Shown here: in pieces, positions 11,653-25,786 of the stretch
Layout of the letters: each line of letters begins with the position of its first letter
How positions within the stretch are numbered: position 1 is the first letter of the stretch
From: Pleurotus djamor
Lineage: Eukaryota > Basidiomycota > Agaricomycetes > Agaricales > Pleurotaceae
Direction: 5' to 3'
NCBI GenBank assembly: GCA_029747585.1
Contig: JAPEVF010000231.1
Coordinates: 1 to 64,000 of the forward strand
DNA: 64,000 nucleotides
Program-made: the position numbers and the translations under genes
Notes under the pieces: model-generated
Told to the model about the DNA's origin: nothing
What the model saw: the letters and a program-made list of their open reading frames with translations, nothing else
Database searches by the model: none

Positions 11653-12715
11653 TCAATCGACTTTGCGAGCCCATTTCCTCCCCGCAGACGGTGGAGGCGT
11701 TGACATCCTCTGGACATTGACTGGGGTAGGCGGCGTCCAAGCAGCGGTGTAAGCCGCCTCTTCTTCCTGCATCAACTGGGCAGTATGGGGAGGTTCCTTC
11801 TTCTGAAAGTCATCCATCGCAATCCCTTGGTCATACTTCTCCTTCCCATTGCCCATCCCTCCAACGCTCACTTCGTCCTTTCCCCAGTACATCCACATTT
11901 GCGCTCCAAGAACACAGTTCAGTGCGAGCGCTAGGGCAAACCCAGTCGCAAGGAGCGAGTCGCCAACCTCCGTCGCCGTGGTGAAAAGGCGGGCAAGACA
12001 GCCTGCGATTTGGGAAATGACTGCGAACGCAGAGAGCTGCCCTGTAGACTGCGAGCGCGCGTTTTGCCTGATTTGTGGGAGCTTTGAGAATACCGACAGC
12101 GGCAGGGTGGAAAATTGGAGATATGACAGAGCAGTCATAGGGACGAGGAACAGCGTCGCTGCAGCCACAACCATCCCCGTCGCCGCTGTAAACAGTTTTG
12201 AGGAGGGGTTCGACGATAAAGGACGCCTTGGTGCGTAGACAATGATGAGAAGGGTGATGATGGTATTTTGGAGGGCAAGGAAGAAGTTTTCGCCATAGGT
12301 TGAAAAGGGGAAGTCATTCCGGAAGGAATAGGCGAGAGTTATGGCGTATGAGAGGGTTTCAAGGATGTAAGCCTCCAGAGAAAGCCCGCGTGCGGACTGC
12401 GCATTGACAACTGGTCAGAGGTCAGCCTTGTTTCCGCTACACAGATATGATGGACGCACTTAAAAGGAGCTGAGGTACTTTCATTATAGATCCTCCAACT
12501 ACGATACCGATTCCGAGACCTTTCGAAAGAGAGTATTTGAGACATGGGACGTCTCCGAGATTGAGATTTTCAACGAGAGACACGTAGCATTTCTGGACAG
12601 AAATACATTGATTAGCTGGGGAAAGGTACGAGGAAGAAGGGATGTTTACTTCGCCAACAATGGCCACACCAAGATCCCGGACGAACCAAGGCAGATTTCG
12701 AGTGATTGAGGTCAT
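11653..12715 (-). CDS. MPDU1: Mannose-P-dolichol utilization defect 1 (MPDU1/Lec35-like), PQ-loop ER protein
   Basis: Exons 12715-12650, 12592-12460 and 12410-11653; 957 nt, 318 aa, in frame throughout. MPDU1 proteins are multi-pass ER membrane proteins needed for use of dolichol-phosphate-mannose and -glucose in N-glycan, O-mannose and GPI assembly. Two PQ-loop signatures are visible: GGSIMKVPQLLLIVNAQSA with SARGLSLEAYILE around residues 50-75, and FSKLPQIRQN with STGQLSAFAVISQIAG in the second half. Hydrophobic segments alternate as expected. The tail after about residue 250 is polar, with Glu/Gln and Pro-rich parts (TPPTPVNVQRMSTPPPS), longer than in animal homologues and probably cytosolic. 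The start was chosen as the ATG giving MTSITRNLPWFVRDLG directly before the family core. Confidence 0.88.
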
Positions 12716-13523
12716 TTTGGGAGAACACAGAGAAGGTGGATTATTTCGAGGCGTGGCGGCGTGGCGTGGCGTGAAGAAGAGCACGTGCATTCGTGGGACT
12801 CTATCTCCACTTATAGAAGTTCGAGGACCGAGATGCCCACTTGTACCCTTGCTCCCTGCCATGGCTCATATACTTATTCTTTTTTGAACGCGCCAGCTTC
12901 GACACGGTTCCCTGGTTCCACTGCGAAATTATCTCAACCTTGGACGAGGAATTCACAGCAGAGCAGCCCTCTCAGCTCCGGAAAATACCAAGAAATCGCA
13001 CCAGAGTATGCCATGCCCTTCGCTGTGACACGGCGGCTCCGAATTCCCATGTAGAACATGGGCAGCATTTTGACCTACTGTCATATGATGCTCATATGAT
13101 GAACGTGCAATGCTCTTTACAATGGATCCCAGAAACTCTCAAGAGCCTTCTTAACCGACGGGAATGCGCACACCGCAAATGGACCACATATTTCTCATGT
13201 CTATCAAATTCTCGCATCTCTGCCTCTTTTTCTAGACGGCCCGGCGATGTACAACCAACTACGCCCACGCGAAGATGCTGCATGGGAGTATGTGAACCGG
13301 TAAACACGGTTCCAACCTTACCAGGCTGAGACGAACACATACACCTTCCCAGAAAGTTTTAGGCCTCGCTTGAGATTTTGAAAGCTCCCCTCGGAGCTTG
13401 GCTGAAGTGAGAGCGCACTCTCAGACACGACATCCAGCCTCTCGGATCGGGACCCCTTCTCCCCCAGTGTCCCAGTACTTAAGGTCCGTTGCCTCGGGTC
13501 CTCTCATGCTAGACCAGCTGAAG
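12716..13523. other. Divergent promoter region, MPDU1 and copper radical oxidase
   Basis: No convincing gene; short frames on both strands look random. Serves as the upstream region of two divergent genes. Confidence 0.45.
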
Positions 13524-15544
13524 ATGGTGTGGTCTGCTAGCACCCTTTTACTTGCGTTAGCTTTGGCTGCTGCGGCGCCTAGCGCACCTCAATGGCGATT
13601 CGATCTGAAGAGTTCAACCTCTGGTATCGTCGCACTTGAATCTATTGTTGTCTCACAGAATTTGGTCATCTTCTTCAACCGTACGTCCGAACATGTCTTT
13701 GCGCGCTTACGAGAAAGAGTCACTGACTGCGTGTTTTTGGTTCCTCCTAGGTGCGAGCGATGACCCTCTGCAGATTAACAACCATTCTGCATGGGGTGTC
13801 CTTTGGGATTTGGAAACGAGCACTCCAAGAGCTTTGGACGTTCTCACTAATTCGTTTTGTGCCTCTGGCGCTTTGATTAGCAATGGCTCTATGGTCCGTA
13901 TACACCTTGTTAATGGTCCTGTCAATCCGCTGACTCCTCCCGAAGATCAGTGTCGGAGGTGATCAACGAGTACCGAATATTAATGCCCAACCGGGAAACA
14001 ACGCTATTCGAATCTTCGAGCCATGCGACTCCCCGTCCGGTGAAGGGTGCACCCTCTTTGAGAACCCGAACACTCATAAGCTTGCCGCTCCTCGGTGGTA
14101 CCCTTCGTCTGTGAGGATATTCGATGGGAGCTTGATGATCATCGGAGGTAAGATATGCCTGCTGATTTCTTGCTTGCTTTCCCGACGCTTGAACCTGCTG
14201 TCGTGACTTATAGGAACACATGTCAACGCCGCGTTCTATAACATTGACCCGGAGAATTCGTTCGAGTTCTTCCCCAAGAAGGATGGTGGCGCCGTCCGAC
14301 CGTCTGCTTTCCTCGAGCGCAGTTTGCCCTCCAATCTATTCCCTCGGTATGTTGTCCGCTAAATCCCATTAAAAGCATCCCTAACTTTCCCCCCTCTGTC
14401 TAGTGCCTTTGCTCTCCCCGATGGCAAGGTAGGCACCCATCTATTGAAAATGGCGAGAATCTTTGCTGATTACTTTGAATAGGTCTTCATGGTCGCGAAT
14501 AACCAATCCATCATCTACGACATTGAGACCAACACCGAGCGCATCTTGCCAGACATCCCAAATAACGTTCGCGTAACCAACCCAATTGACGGAAGTGCAA
14601 TCCTCCTTCCTCTCCACCCACCCAACTTCATCCCCGAAGTTCTCGTCTGCGGTGGCACTGCCGTAGATCCAGCTACTCAGCCTAAAGACCTGTCCTCTCA
14701 GTTCCCTGCTACTTCACAATGCAGTCGAATCACGCTCACTGAGGAAGGTATCGAACAAGGCTGGCAAGTCGAGCAGATGCTAGAACCGCGAACAATGCCA
14801 GAGCTTGTCCATTTGCCTAATGGACAGGTACTGATTGCCAACGGGGGGCGTAGCGGGTTCGCTGCCATCGCTCAGTTCAACGACTCCGTTGGGGGCTCGA
14901 ACGCTGATCATCCCGTCTTCACTCCGTCCCTTTATACTCCGGACTTACCACTTGGAAGGCGAATAAGTAATCAGGGAATGCCAACTTCGGAAGTTGCGCG
15001 GTTGTACCATTCAACTGTCACGCTTACCCCTCAAGGAAACTTCCTCGTCGCTGGGAGCAATCCGAATACACATACGGTTGTTGGTCCTGACGTCCAGTTC
15101 CCTAGCGAGTTTAGAGTGGAAACCCTCGATCCGCCGTTCATGTTTGTGGAGAGACCTGTTATTCGTAGCGCACCCGCGAAGGTTGCGTTCGGAAAGAAGG
15201 TCACAGTCCCGATTTCGATCCCTGGGAACCTGAAAGCCACTAAAGTACAAGGTTCGATCTCTTCTTCCTTGAATTTCGTGCTAAGCTAATGGTTCTACCG
15301 CCCCTATGTAGTGTCGTTAATGGATCTTGGTTTCTCGACGCATGCTTTCCATTCGAGTGCTCGTCTCGTATTCATGGAGGCTACCATCTCAAGGGATCGT
15401 CGGTCGCTGACCTTTACCACACCTCCGAGTGGAAGAGTGTACCCACCTGGGCCCGCGTGGATTTTCCTAACTATTGATGATGTTTCTAGTGAAGGTATCA
15501 AAGTACTTGTCGGTAGTGGTAATCCCCCGCCAACTTTGGATTGA
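13524..15544 (+). CDS. Secreted copper radical oxidase (glyoxal/galactose oxidase type, AA5)
   Basis: Seven exons: 13524-13680, 13751-13893, 13946-14147, 14214-14346, 14404-14428, 14483-15251 and 15312-15544; 1662 nt, 553 aa. A signal peptide begins [20 protein letters not shown]; an in-frame ATG six codons upstream is possible but spoils it. The family uses a Cys-Tyr radical cofactor and one copper to oxidise aldehydes or alcohols to acids or aldehydes, releasing H2O2. The active site appears complete: Cys89 (SFCASGA), Tyr152 (RWYPSS), the Tyr395-His396 pair (RLYHSTV) and His487 (FSTHAFHSS). Kelch-like GG repeats and a C-terminal immunoglobulin-like domain fit glyoxal oxidases. In white-rot fungi these feed H2O2 to peroxidases. 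The substrate cannot be read from sequence. Confidence 0.92.
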
Positions 15545-15661
15545 ATCGACGTTTTGTAGTAGTAGTGTGTACTCAATATATCGAATAGCGCCCACTCCAC
15601 CATGCGCTTAGTATGACAGCCACCAACAAGCTTTCGATGTGATGCGAAGAAGGGCAAAAAA

Positions 15662-15676
15662 CCTCTTTATAATCAC
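15662..15676 (-). promoter_or_regulatory. Stray copy of the F-box promoter motif
   Basis: Minus strand reads GTGATTATAAAGAGG, almost the same as the element upstream of F-box copy 1. No gene follows it on the minus strand within the expected distance; it lies 55 bp left of the foldback element. Confidence 0.3.
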
Positions 15677-15730
15677 ACCCAGGTCCTTGCGGCGCGTGGG
15701 ACCTGATCGGCCCTGTGTTGGACCCTTGCT

Positions 15731-16416
15731 CACAGCGTGCGACCAAGAGTTTTTGGGTGCGAAAAATGGATGAATTTTTCTTATCATTTTTGTGAGGGGA
15801 AAATACATCAAAAAACATCAACTTTTTGCTTGAGTAAAATCTGCGAAATATGTATGCTTTTTTGTAGATTTTCTGCGCGTAAAAAGGTTTCGTTTTTCGG
15901 NCGTAAAAAANGTCTTGAAAAAGGACACCTTTTTCGCCCCTTTTTGCTCCTATATAATATTTACTTTTTGCGATCTTTTACGCACGAAGAAATGTGTCAT
16001 TTTTTCCAAGCTTTTTCGAGCTGAAAAATGAAAACTTTTTCACCTCGAAATGCAGCCTTATCTCAGAATTGACCACTTTAGATGCTAACTTCGCACATTT
16101 GGAAGCGAAAAAGTTTTCATTTTTCAGCTNCGAAAAAGCTAGGAAAAAATGACACATTTCTTCGTGCGTAAAAGATAGCACAAAGTAAATATTTTATAGG
16201 AGCAAAAAGGGGCGAAAAAGGTGGCCTTTTACAAGACCTTTTTACGCCGAAAAACGAAACCTTTTTACGCGTAGAAAATCTACAAAAAGGCATACATATT
16301 TCGCAGATTTTACTCAAGCAAAAAGTTGATGTTTTTTGATGTATTTTCCCCTCACAAAAATGATAAGAAAAATTCATCCATTTTTCGCACCAAAAAACTC
16401 TTGGTCGCACGCTGTG
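15731..16416. mobile_element. Foldback (long inverted repeat) element, 686 bp
   Basis: Left arm about 15731-16041 and right arm about 16107-16416 are near-perfect reverse complements over roughly 310 bp, around a ~65-bp spacer. The outer ends read cacagcgtgcgaccaagag and its complement. The arms are very A/T-rich with many A5-A6 and T5-T6 runs, and carry no credible coding sequence. Three single Ns (15901, 15911, 16130) are the main mismatches. No clear target-site duplication is visible at either edge. The form fits a non-autonomous foldback DNA transposon or large MITE; a transcript through it would fold into one long hairpin. Confidence 0.85.
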
Positions 16417-16642
16417 AATAAGACCAAACGGGACTGCTGCGTTGTTCAAAACCGTTCAGAGCTCTGTGCGCTTCAGCGTTTCAGTCGCTCAACACTGGCC
16501 ATCCGAGAATTGTAGATTCGCTTATCTTATCTGTACCTGAAGAAACTGCGGAGATCAAATCAAGCGCCCGTGGAGTTTCCAGGCGCACCAAGCCCGCGCT
16601 GGAATCATTGCGGCGCAGTCTTCAACCTCGACGTCGACGAGC

Positions 16643-16649
16643 TATATAA
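16643..16649 (+). promoter_or_regulatory. TATA box of PMP3 gene
   Basis: TATATAA 49-55 nt before the ATG at 16698, the expected distance for a strongly expressed fungal gene. Confidence 0.6.
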
Positions 16650-16697
16650 TCCCTCGAGCACGCTTCTTCACGCCTTCTCCTCACCCACAAAACAATA

Positions 16698-17211
16698 ATG
16701 GTTCGCTCTTCAGACGTTGTTCTCATCCTCGTAAGTGACATTGTACCTCTTATCGGTCACCTAGTAGTCAATGGGACGTCATAGGTTGCAATTATCTTTC
16801 CACCGGCAGCCGCCGCGTTCGTCACTGGCTGTAGCTGCGACCTCCTCATCAACATATGCTTGACTATGTACGTACCCAAGGCGGAAACATGATGAGCGAA
16901 CGGCTGACGCCAAGCTATGATATCTAGCCTGGGTTACATTCCCGGCCATCTGGTATGTCCCCTGCGCTTTCATTGGGGTTTGTTCTGACTTGGAGTAGCA
17001 CGCCTTCTGGCTCATCTATAAGAAGATGCAAGCGGAAGAACGCTACGGTCAGGGAGGGTTCATGTGTGCGTAGTTCATCCCTTCTAATGTAACCAGGTTC
17101 GTTCTAACTCTCGGAATGCCCATAGACGTTGGCAATGGCCATTACGAGCCCTTATATCAACCCGTTGGCCAGGCGCAAGCTCCGTACTATGGTTCTACTC
17201 ACCATGGATAG
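16698..17211 (+). CDS. PMP3/UPF0057 stress-induced plasma-membrane proteolipid
   Basis: Five very short exons: 16698-16730, 16785-16867, 16928-16952, 16999-17065 and 17126-17211; 294 nt, 97 aa. The core reads VLILVAIIFPPAAAAF, then GCSCDLLINICLTILGYIPGH and HAFWLIY. These are the two membrane helices and the conserved PP and LGYIPGH signatures of the Pmp3 family. These small hydrophobic proteins affect membrane potential and tolerance to salt and cations. A polar tail follows (about 45 residues, with EPLYQPVGQAQAPYY), as in the longer Sna2/Sna3-like fungal members; its Pro/Tyr motifs may bind WW-domain ubiquitin ligases (inference). Exon 3 is only 25 nt. All splice sites are GT...AG. Confidence 0.92.
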
Positions 17212-17881
17212 TGCGCTACCATGGTGCAGCCTTCACATCACGTTATTGAAGCTGTATACTTTTTGTTTGTTCTTGCTATGTATGAGTGACTTTGATAAGA
17301 TAAGATTGTCGGTTTGAAGTAGATCTCCTTCAGGTCGGCACTGTCAAATTCAAGTCAAATACAAACAACATCCATAGGTTCCAACAACTAGTGTTCGAGC
17401 AGTTCCTAGACGCGCGATACGCCTTGAACGAAGGGTATATACTGAGGTACTTGTGATTCAAATTCAATATTCAAACTGTGTGATCTCGTAGTGCCCAGCC
17501 GTAGGGGAAGGATGGTGTTTCGCTTTCTTTGTTTTCCTTTTTTTTCNGTCTACGTCCTTCCGTTCCTTCTGCGCCATTCCTCAGCTCTCGCTCTCTTGTT
17601 TGCCAAGACGACGAAGACCATCAGTCGCTTCCAGGTCGCTCCCCCCNATTTCGGATGTTCACGAGTGACCACGGAAACGCCAAGAACGTGAGGGCGACTA
17701 GAAAGCTCTGTGTAGACACTAGAGATTCAGTACTGCCGGAAAGCTTCACTGTAGAACGTGCCCGCAGGGGCGCGTTGCCACTTACGCGATGGGTCACGTC
17801 ACGGACACGCCCTGTAACACCGTGATTTGTCACATCGCTTCTTGCACATCGACCACCAGCTAAACATCAGCATTCCATCCA
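17212..17881. other. Intergenic, MSH2 promoter side
   Basis: No gene. Two Ns (17547, 17647). ACGCG-containing sites occur near 17408 and 17784; in other fungi such sites can bind the G1/S factor MBF, but this is only a suggestion here. Confidence 0.4.
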
Positions 17882-20800
17882 ATGGCTCTGATGTATGGAG
17901 GGAAAGATAGCGCAGACAAAGAAAAGGGTATGGTCTACTTGTAATTGCGTTTCATTCTGCAAAGCGCTGAACAAATGAACGATCGTGTAGGTACCGTCGA
18001 TATTGGATTCCTGTCTTTCTTCAATAGCCTTCCAAAGAAATCTCCAGAAACAGGCACTCTTCGTCTCTTTGACTATGACGAGTACTACGTCTGCTATGGT
18101 CCAGACGCACTCTACGCTGCGACGCACGTTTTCCACACCAACTCGGCTATCAAACACCTTGGAGTTGGAGCCAAAACCGTACCCTCTGTTATTCTAAGGC
18201 CCAACCTCGCTACCATGCTTTTGCGCGACTCGTTAACCAGCAAGCAGCTACGAGTAGAAATATGGGTTCCTGAGCCTGGTCAAGCGAAAGGCAAGAAGAA
18301 GTTCATGCTCGACAAAGAGGTTTGGTCTTGGTTTCTCATCACACAACGACCGCCGACGAGTCTATAGGCATCTCCAGGAAACCTTCAAGCCGTTGAAGAC
18401 CTTCTCTTTTCATCGTCTGATATGACCTCTGCACCAATCGTTATGGCCATCAAGGTTTCATCAGCACCCGCTTCGGCCGGCTCGAAAGCTAAACTCAAAA
18501 CGGTGGGCGTTGCCTTTGCTGACGCTAGTTCACAAGAGCTTGGTGTCGCGGAGTTCGTGGACGACGAATTGTTCTCCAACACACAGGTAGACCATTCCCC
18601 AGTCTCTTCTCATAAGCATACTCAAAATATCTCCTAGTCATTGATTATTCAACTCTCTGTCAAGGAGGCCGTCATCCAGACCGGGACCTCGACCGGGAAG
18701 ACCGAACGAGATGTCGAACTAAACGGCCTCAAGTCGATTATTGACCGTTGTGGTATCGTCATCACCGAGCGAAAGCCTAGTCAGTCCGTCCATAGCGTGT
18801 GGTACCTCCTCTCACGCCGAGTCTTCAGGTGAATTCATGTCCAAGAACATTGCCGAGGACATTATCCGACTGCTCTCCCCAAAGTCTCTGCCTGCCGCCG
18901 CCGGCACTTCGTCAGATCCTGTAAAAGCTATCCGTGTGTTTCTCGCCTACATTGAACGTCTTCTATATGTCTAACGAACCTACTTCACAGCGCAACTGGA
19001 CTTGCCCACCGCCCCTGGGGCACTCAATGCCCTTGTGACATACCTACAGCTCCTTTCCGATCCCAGCAACCATGAATCGTACACAATACGCACCCATGAC
19101 CTTGCTCAGTTTATGAAACTGGATGCCAGTGCCCTCCGCGCTCTCAATCTAACGGAAGCCCCTGGCAATGCAGGGGCGAATACTCGGAATACGACCCTAC
19201 TTGGGTTGCTCAACAAGTGCAAGACAGCTCAAGGCACTCGTTTACTGGGAACCTGGATCAAGCAACCGTTGATCAACCTGCATGAGATTCGTAAGTCAGC
19301 TGCTTGCGTGCGTCCACTCAGCTCACTCACTTCGTCAGACAAGAGGCAGAACCTCGTGCAGGTGTTTGTGGAAGAGACCAATGCTCGCCGCTCGCTTCAG
19401 GTGAATACTTTGTTTCCGTATCATTCTCGTGGTCGTGATTGATGTGTCCCGATCAGGATGACTATCTTAAATACATACCAGACATGCGACGTCTAAGCAA
19501 GCGCTTTCAACGCCTCCTCGCATCGCTTGATGATGTTGTCCGTGTATATCAAGTTGTCCCCAAGGTCAATCACTCTCCCATGTCTCTGGCCAAGTCGTTT
19601 ACTCTTTCTTTGCAGTTAGCTGGCCTGATTGAGACTTTGGAAGGCTTACAGTACGAAAATGAATCATACAAGCCATTAGTAGAGGAGACTTTCCTTGTTA
19701 CATTACGGGTAAGGATTTTCATGGAGTTGAATGCGTTCGCTCATAACCAACCATGCAGGAACATCATGAAGTCCTTGGGAAATATTCTGAGATGGTCGAG
19801 GAGACAATCGACCTGGATGAAGTGGACAATCACAATGTGGTCATCAAGCCCGATTACGACAACAGCCTGAAAGCCCTAGCCAATCGACTCTCTCAGATCC
19901 GCGACGGTCTCGACAAAGAGCATCGCAAGGTTGGACGTGACTTGAGCCTCGAGCTCGATAAGAAACTTCATCTGGAGAATAACAATACGTATGGGTATTG
20001 CTTCAGGCTAACAAAATCCGTAGGAGCTATTTGGANTTGACTCTCGATATAAGCTAACCCCGTCATTGTGAACGCACAGGATTCAAAGGCCATCAGCGGC
20101 GACAAAAGTTATATTGAGCTTTCTGTGCAGAAGAGTGGCGTACTTTTCGCCACCAAGACGCTAAAAGGCCTCGCAGAAGATTATAAGAGCTGCACGACGG
20201 AGTACTCAAAATGCCAGAGCGGTTTGGTCAAGCAGGTTGTCAAAATCGCAGGTATGTCTCATCCCCCTTTTCTCGCACGCGTCTTCTTATTTCACCTGCT
20301 ACAGCTACATACACGCCTGTGATGGATGCGTTGGATAACGTCATTGCACATCTTGATGTGATCCTNAGGTTGGTTCCTTGCTATTAGGAACGCTTTCGTG
20401 AGCTGATACGTCTGACCTCAGCTTTGCTCATGTTTCCGTCAATGCCCCAGAACCGTACGTAAAGCCCACCGTTGTTGAGCGAGGTATGATAAGATTGTGT
20501 CCGTATGTATTCGTGGTGCTGATGATCCGTCAGGCTCTGGGAACCTNGTTCTGCGCGATGCTCGGCACCCATGTTTAGAGGTTCAAGACGATATCAGCTT
20601 TATCCCTAATGACGTTGAGATGATTCGAGGTAGCTTTCTTCACTCCTTCCTGTATCGATGTGTCTAAGTATTCGTTCCAGATAAGAGTGAATTCCAGATT
20701 ATCAGTGCGTCAAATACCCCACCATTGGAATACCCCACCATTGNNACCAGTCGACTAAGCATTNCTTTTTAGCTGGTCCCAATATGGGAGGAAAATCTAC

Positions 20801-21941
20801 NTATATCCGTCAAATTGGCGTTATCGCTCTCATGGCGCAGATAGGCTGCTTCGTACCCTGCTCAGAGGCACGACTACCGGTCTTCGACTCTGTGCTCTGC
20901 AGAGTGGGTGCTGGTGATAGTCAACTGAAAGGGATCTCCACTTTTATGGCTGAGATGCTAGAGACGGCTACCATCTTACGCGTGAGTTTGTGTCCACTTT
21001 CGAGGGATCAGAATCCAGCTAATGTATCCTTAGACTGCAACTAAGGACTCGCTTGTCATCATTGATGAACTTGGACGAGGTATGAACTGTATCTCCAGCA
21101 CCGTGATATGAATCACTGACTGACTACAGGGACGTCAACATACGATGGATTTGGCCTTGCTTGGGCGATCTCCGAGTGAGTCTTCTCACTTTTCCCTGAC
21201 CTCGAGGTGTTCACGGTCGACATTCTTNCTCAAACAAAAGACACATCGCGTCCCAAATACATGCGTTCTGCTTGTTCGCTACCCATTTCCACGAGCTAAC
21301 GGCGCTCGACCAACAAATACCTCGTGTCACGAATTTACACGTCGTTGCACACGTTGCACAAAGCGGAGGTAATGAGAAAGAGAAAGATATAACATTACTG
21401 TACAAGGTTGAGCCTGGTGAGTAGATGTTAGCATGCCCATCTCATNGAATGTTGACCCCAATCCTTCCCAGGTATATCCGATCAGAGTTTTGGCATCCAT
21501 GTTGCTGAACTTGCCAACTTTCCGGAGAATGTTGTCAAGGTCAGCCTTTCGCTTCCTTTATCCACGCGGTAGGCTTTATCGCTGAACCCACATCCATCTA
21601 GCTGGCCCGACGGAAAGCAGAGGAATTAGAAGANTTTGGAGGAGGTAACGTACCCGTACTACCTTTCCCATTATCCTTGTACTCAAGCCCTCGCAGATAA
21701 CACCAAGACCATGTCACAAGATTTTCCAGAGGACGTCACCGAGGAGGGGATCAAACTCGTCGAGGATCTGCTTCGCACATGGGCATCAACAGCAGGCCCC
21801 ACCGACACGGACGAGGATGTCGTCATGGAGGATGGTGATTCTTCCGAAGCCCAGCTGGACGAGCTACGTCGATGCGTCGAGCAGTTCAAACCACAGCTTG
21901 ATAAAAACCCTTGGATCCAGTCACTTCTAGCTACTCTTTGA
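17882..21941 (+). CDS. MSH2: DNA mismatch repair ATPase MSH2
   Basis: MutS homologue that pairs with MSH6 or MSH3 to bind mismatches in the nucleus. Exon 1 is 17882-17927 ([15 protein letters not shown]) and splices in phase to 17991. About sixteen exons follow, most joined here with consistent phases. The N-terminal domain is seen ([39 protein letters not shown]), then the clamp ([29 protein letters not shown]). The ATPase carries Walker [10 protein letters not shown] near 20775-20800, Walker [13 protein letters not shown] near 21050, and ATHFHEL near 21280. The C-terminal helix-turn-helix region ends WIQSLLATL. Single Ns (20036, 20366, 20547, 20745-20746, 20764, 20801, 21229, 21447, 21634) sit in or beside exons and disturb some frames. 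They look like base-calling artefacts, since motifs continue on both sides. Confidence 0.95.
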
Positions 21942-22095
21942 TNTTCATCTTAGCTTTCGAGGACTTTGCTCTGTTTATATTATATAGCTGTCGCTGTACT
22001 CTAGAGNACTTACGAATCTAATCTGATAAACCGCATGATCAGTGGCGTTTATGANNNAACAGAAAATTGATCTCCCCCTTCGACTTCGACAAAGC

Positions 22096-25102
<3,007 letters not shown>

Positions 25103-25786
25103 ACTCTTCCNTCACTTCTGGTNTAGGTTCAGGGTGTCAGGAGAACNTGTGTANNNNNGNGTNGNNNACTTCCATATTCGATGCTATCCAATAAATACCG
25201 TCGGTGATCAGTCCGCGGAAGGGGGGAGGGNTGAACTTGCATTGACGTTGACATTGGGCGCTGAGCATTCAACGTCTGAATTATCACCACGGAGAGCGTC
25301 ATGCTGANAACAACNTCACCAGTCNCGCAAGGNTTGTGGATCGGCTAAAAGTCGGACGAGAAGAAAAGCCGTATGTCGGTGGGAACGAAGCATAAATATA
25401 GAGCAACAAATCAAGGTAAGTACGTTCTTGCGCGTGGTGAGCATTGAGGTCACGCCNNNGGAGCGGGCATGNTGGGTATATGTTCAAGGCAATGACGGCC
25501 CGCGAGGCCCACCGAGTCGTCCGCAATCAGGGGCATTGATTAATTAGCGTTGGCATGCTTGAGGCCGTCAATGGAGTTGAATTTTTGAATACCTCGGTGT
25601 CTTCTTCTTGATCTCCCCTTTGCTCTCAGCCAAGAAATTGCGGGGGGTCACTGACTTGCACGAACGGGATGCTACTAGCCCCTTGGGACTCCTTCATTCA
25701 TTTTCGTGAACTCGTTCAATGTTATGACATGTACGGCTTTGCATGAGACTTTCCACGTCCACCGTAGATCACCGCTTTCTTTAAGA
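25103..25786. other. Intergenic between convergent NSUN2 and DUF6534-A genes
   Basis: No gene seen; N-rich and of poor quality. Contains the 3' flanks of two convergent genes. Confidence 0.4.

Noticed and set aside
12841..13340. Overlapping frames of 80-160 codons on both strands
   Set aside because: Composition looks random; no start context, splice continuation or family motif. Treated as upstream DNA of the oxidase.
15737..16449. Coding frames inside the palindrome (both strands give the same FCLSKICEIC protein)
   Set aside because: The same sequence on both strands simply follows from the inverted repeat; Lys/Phe-rich A/T translation, not a gene.
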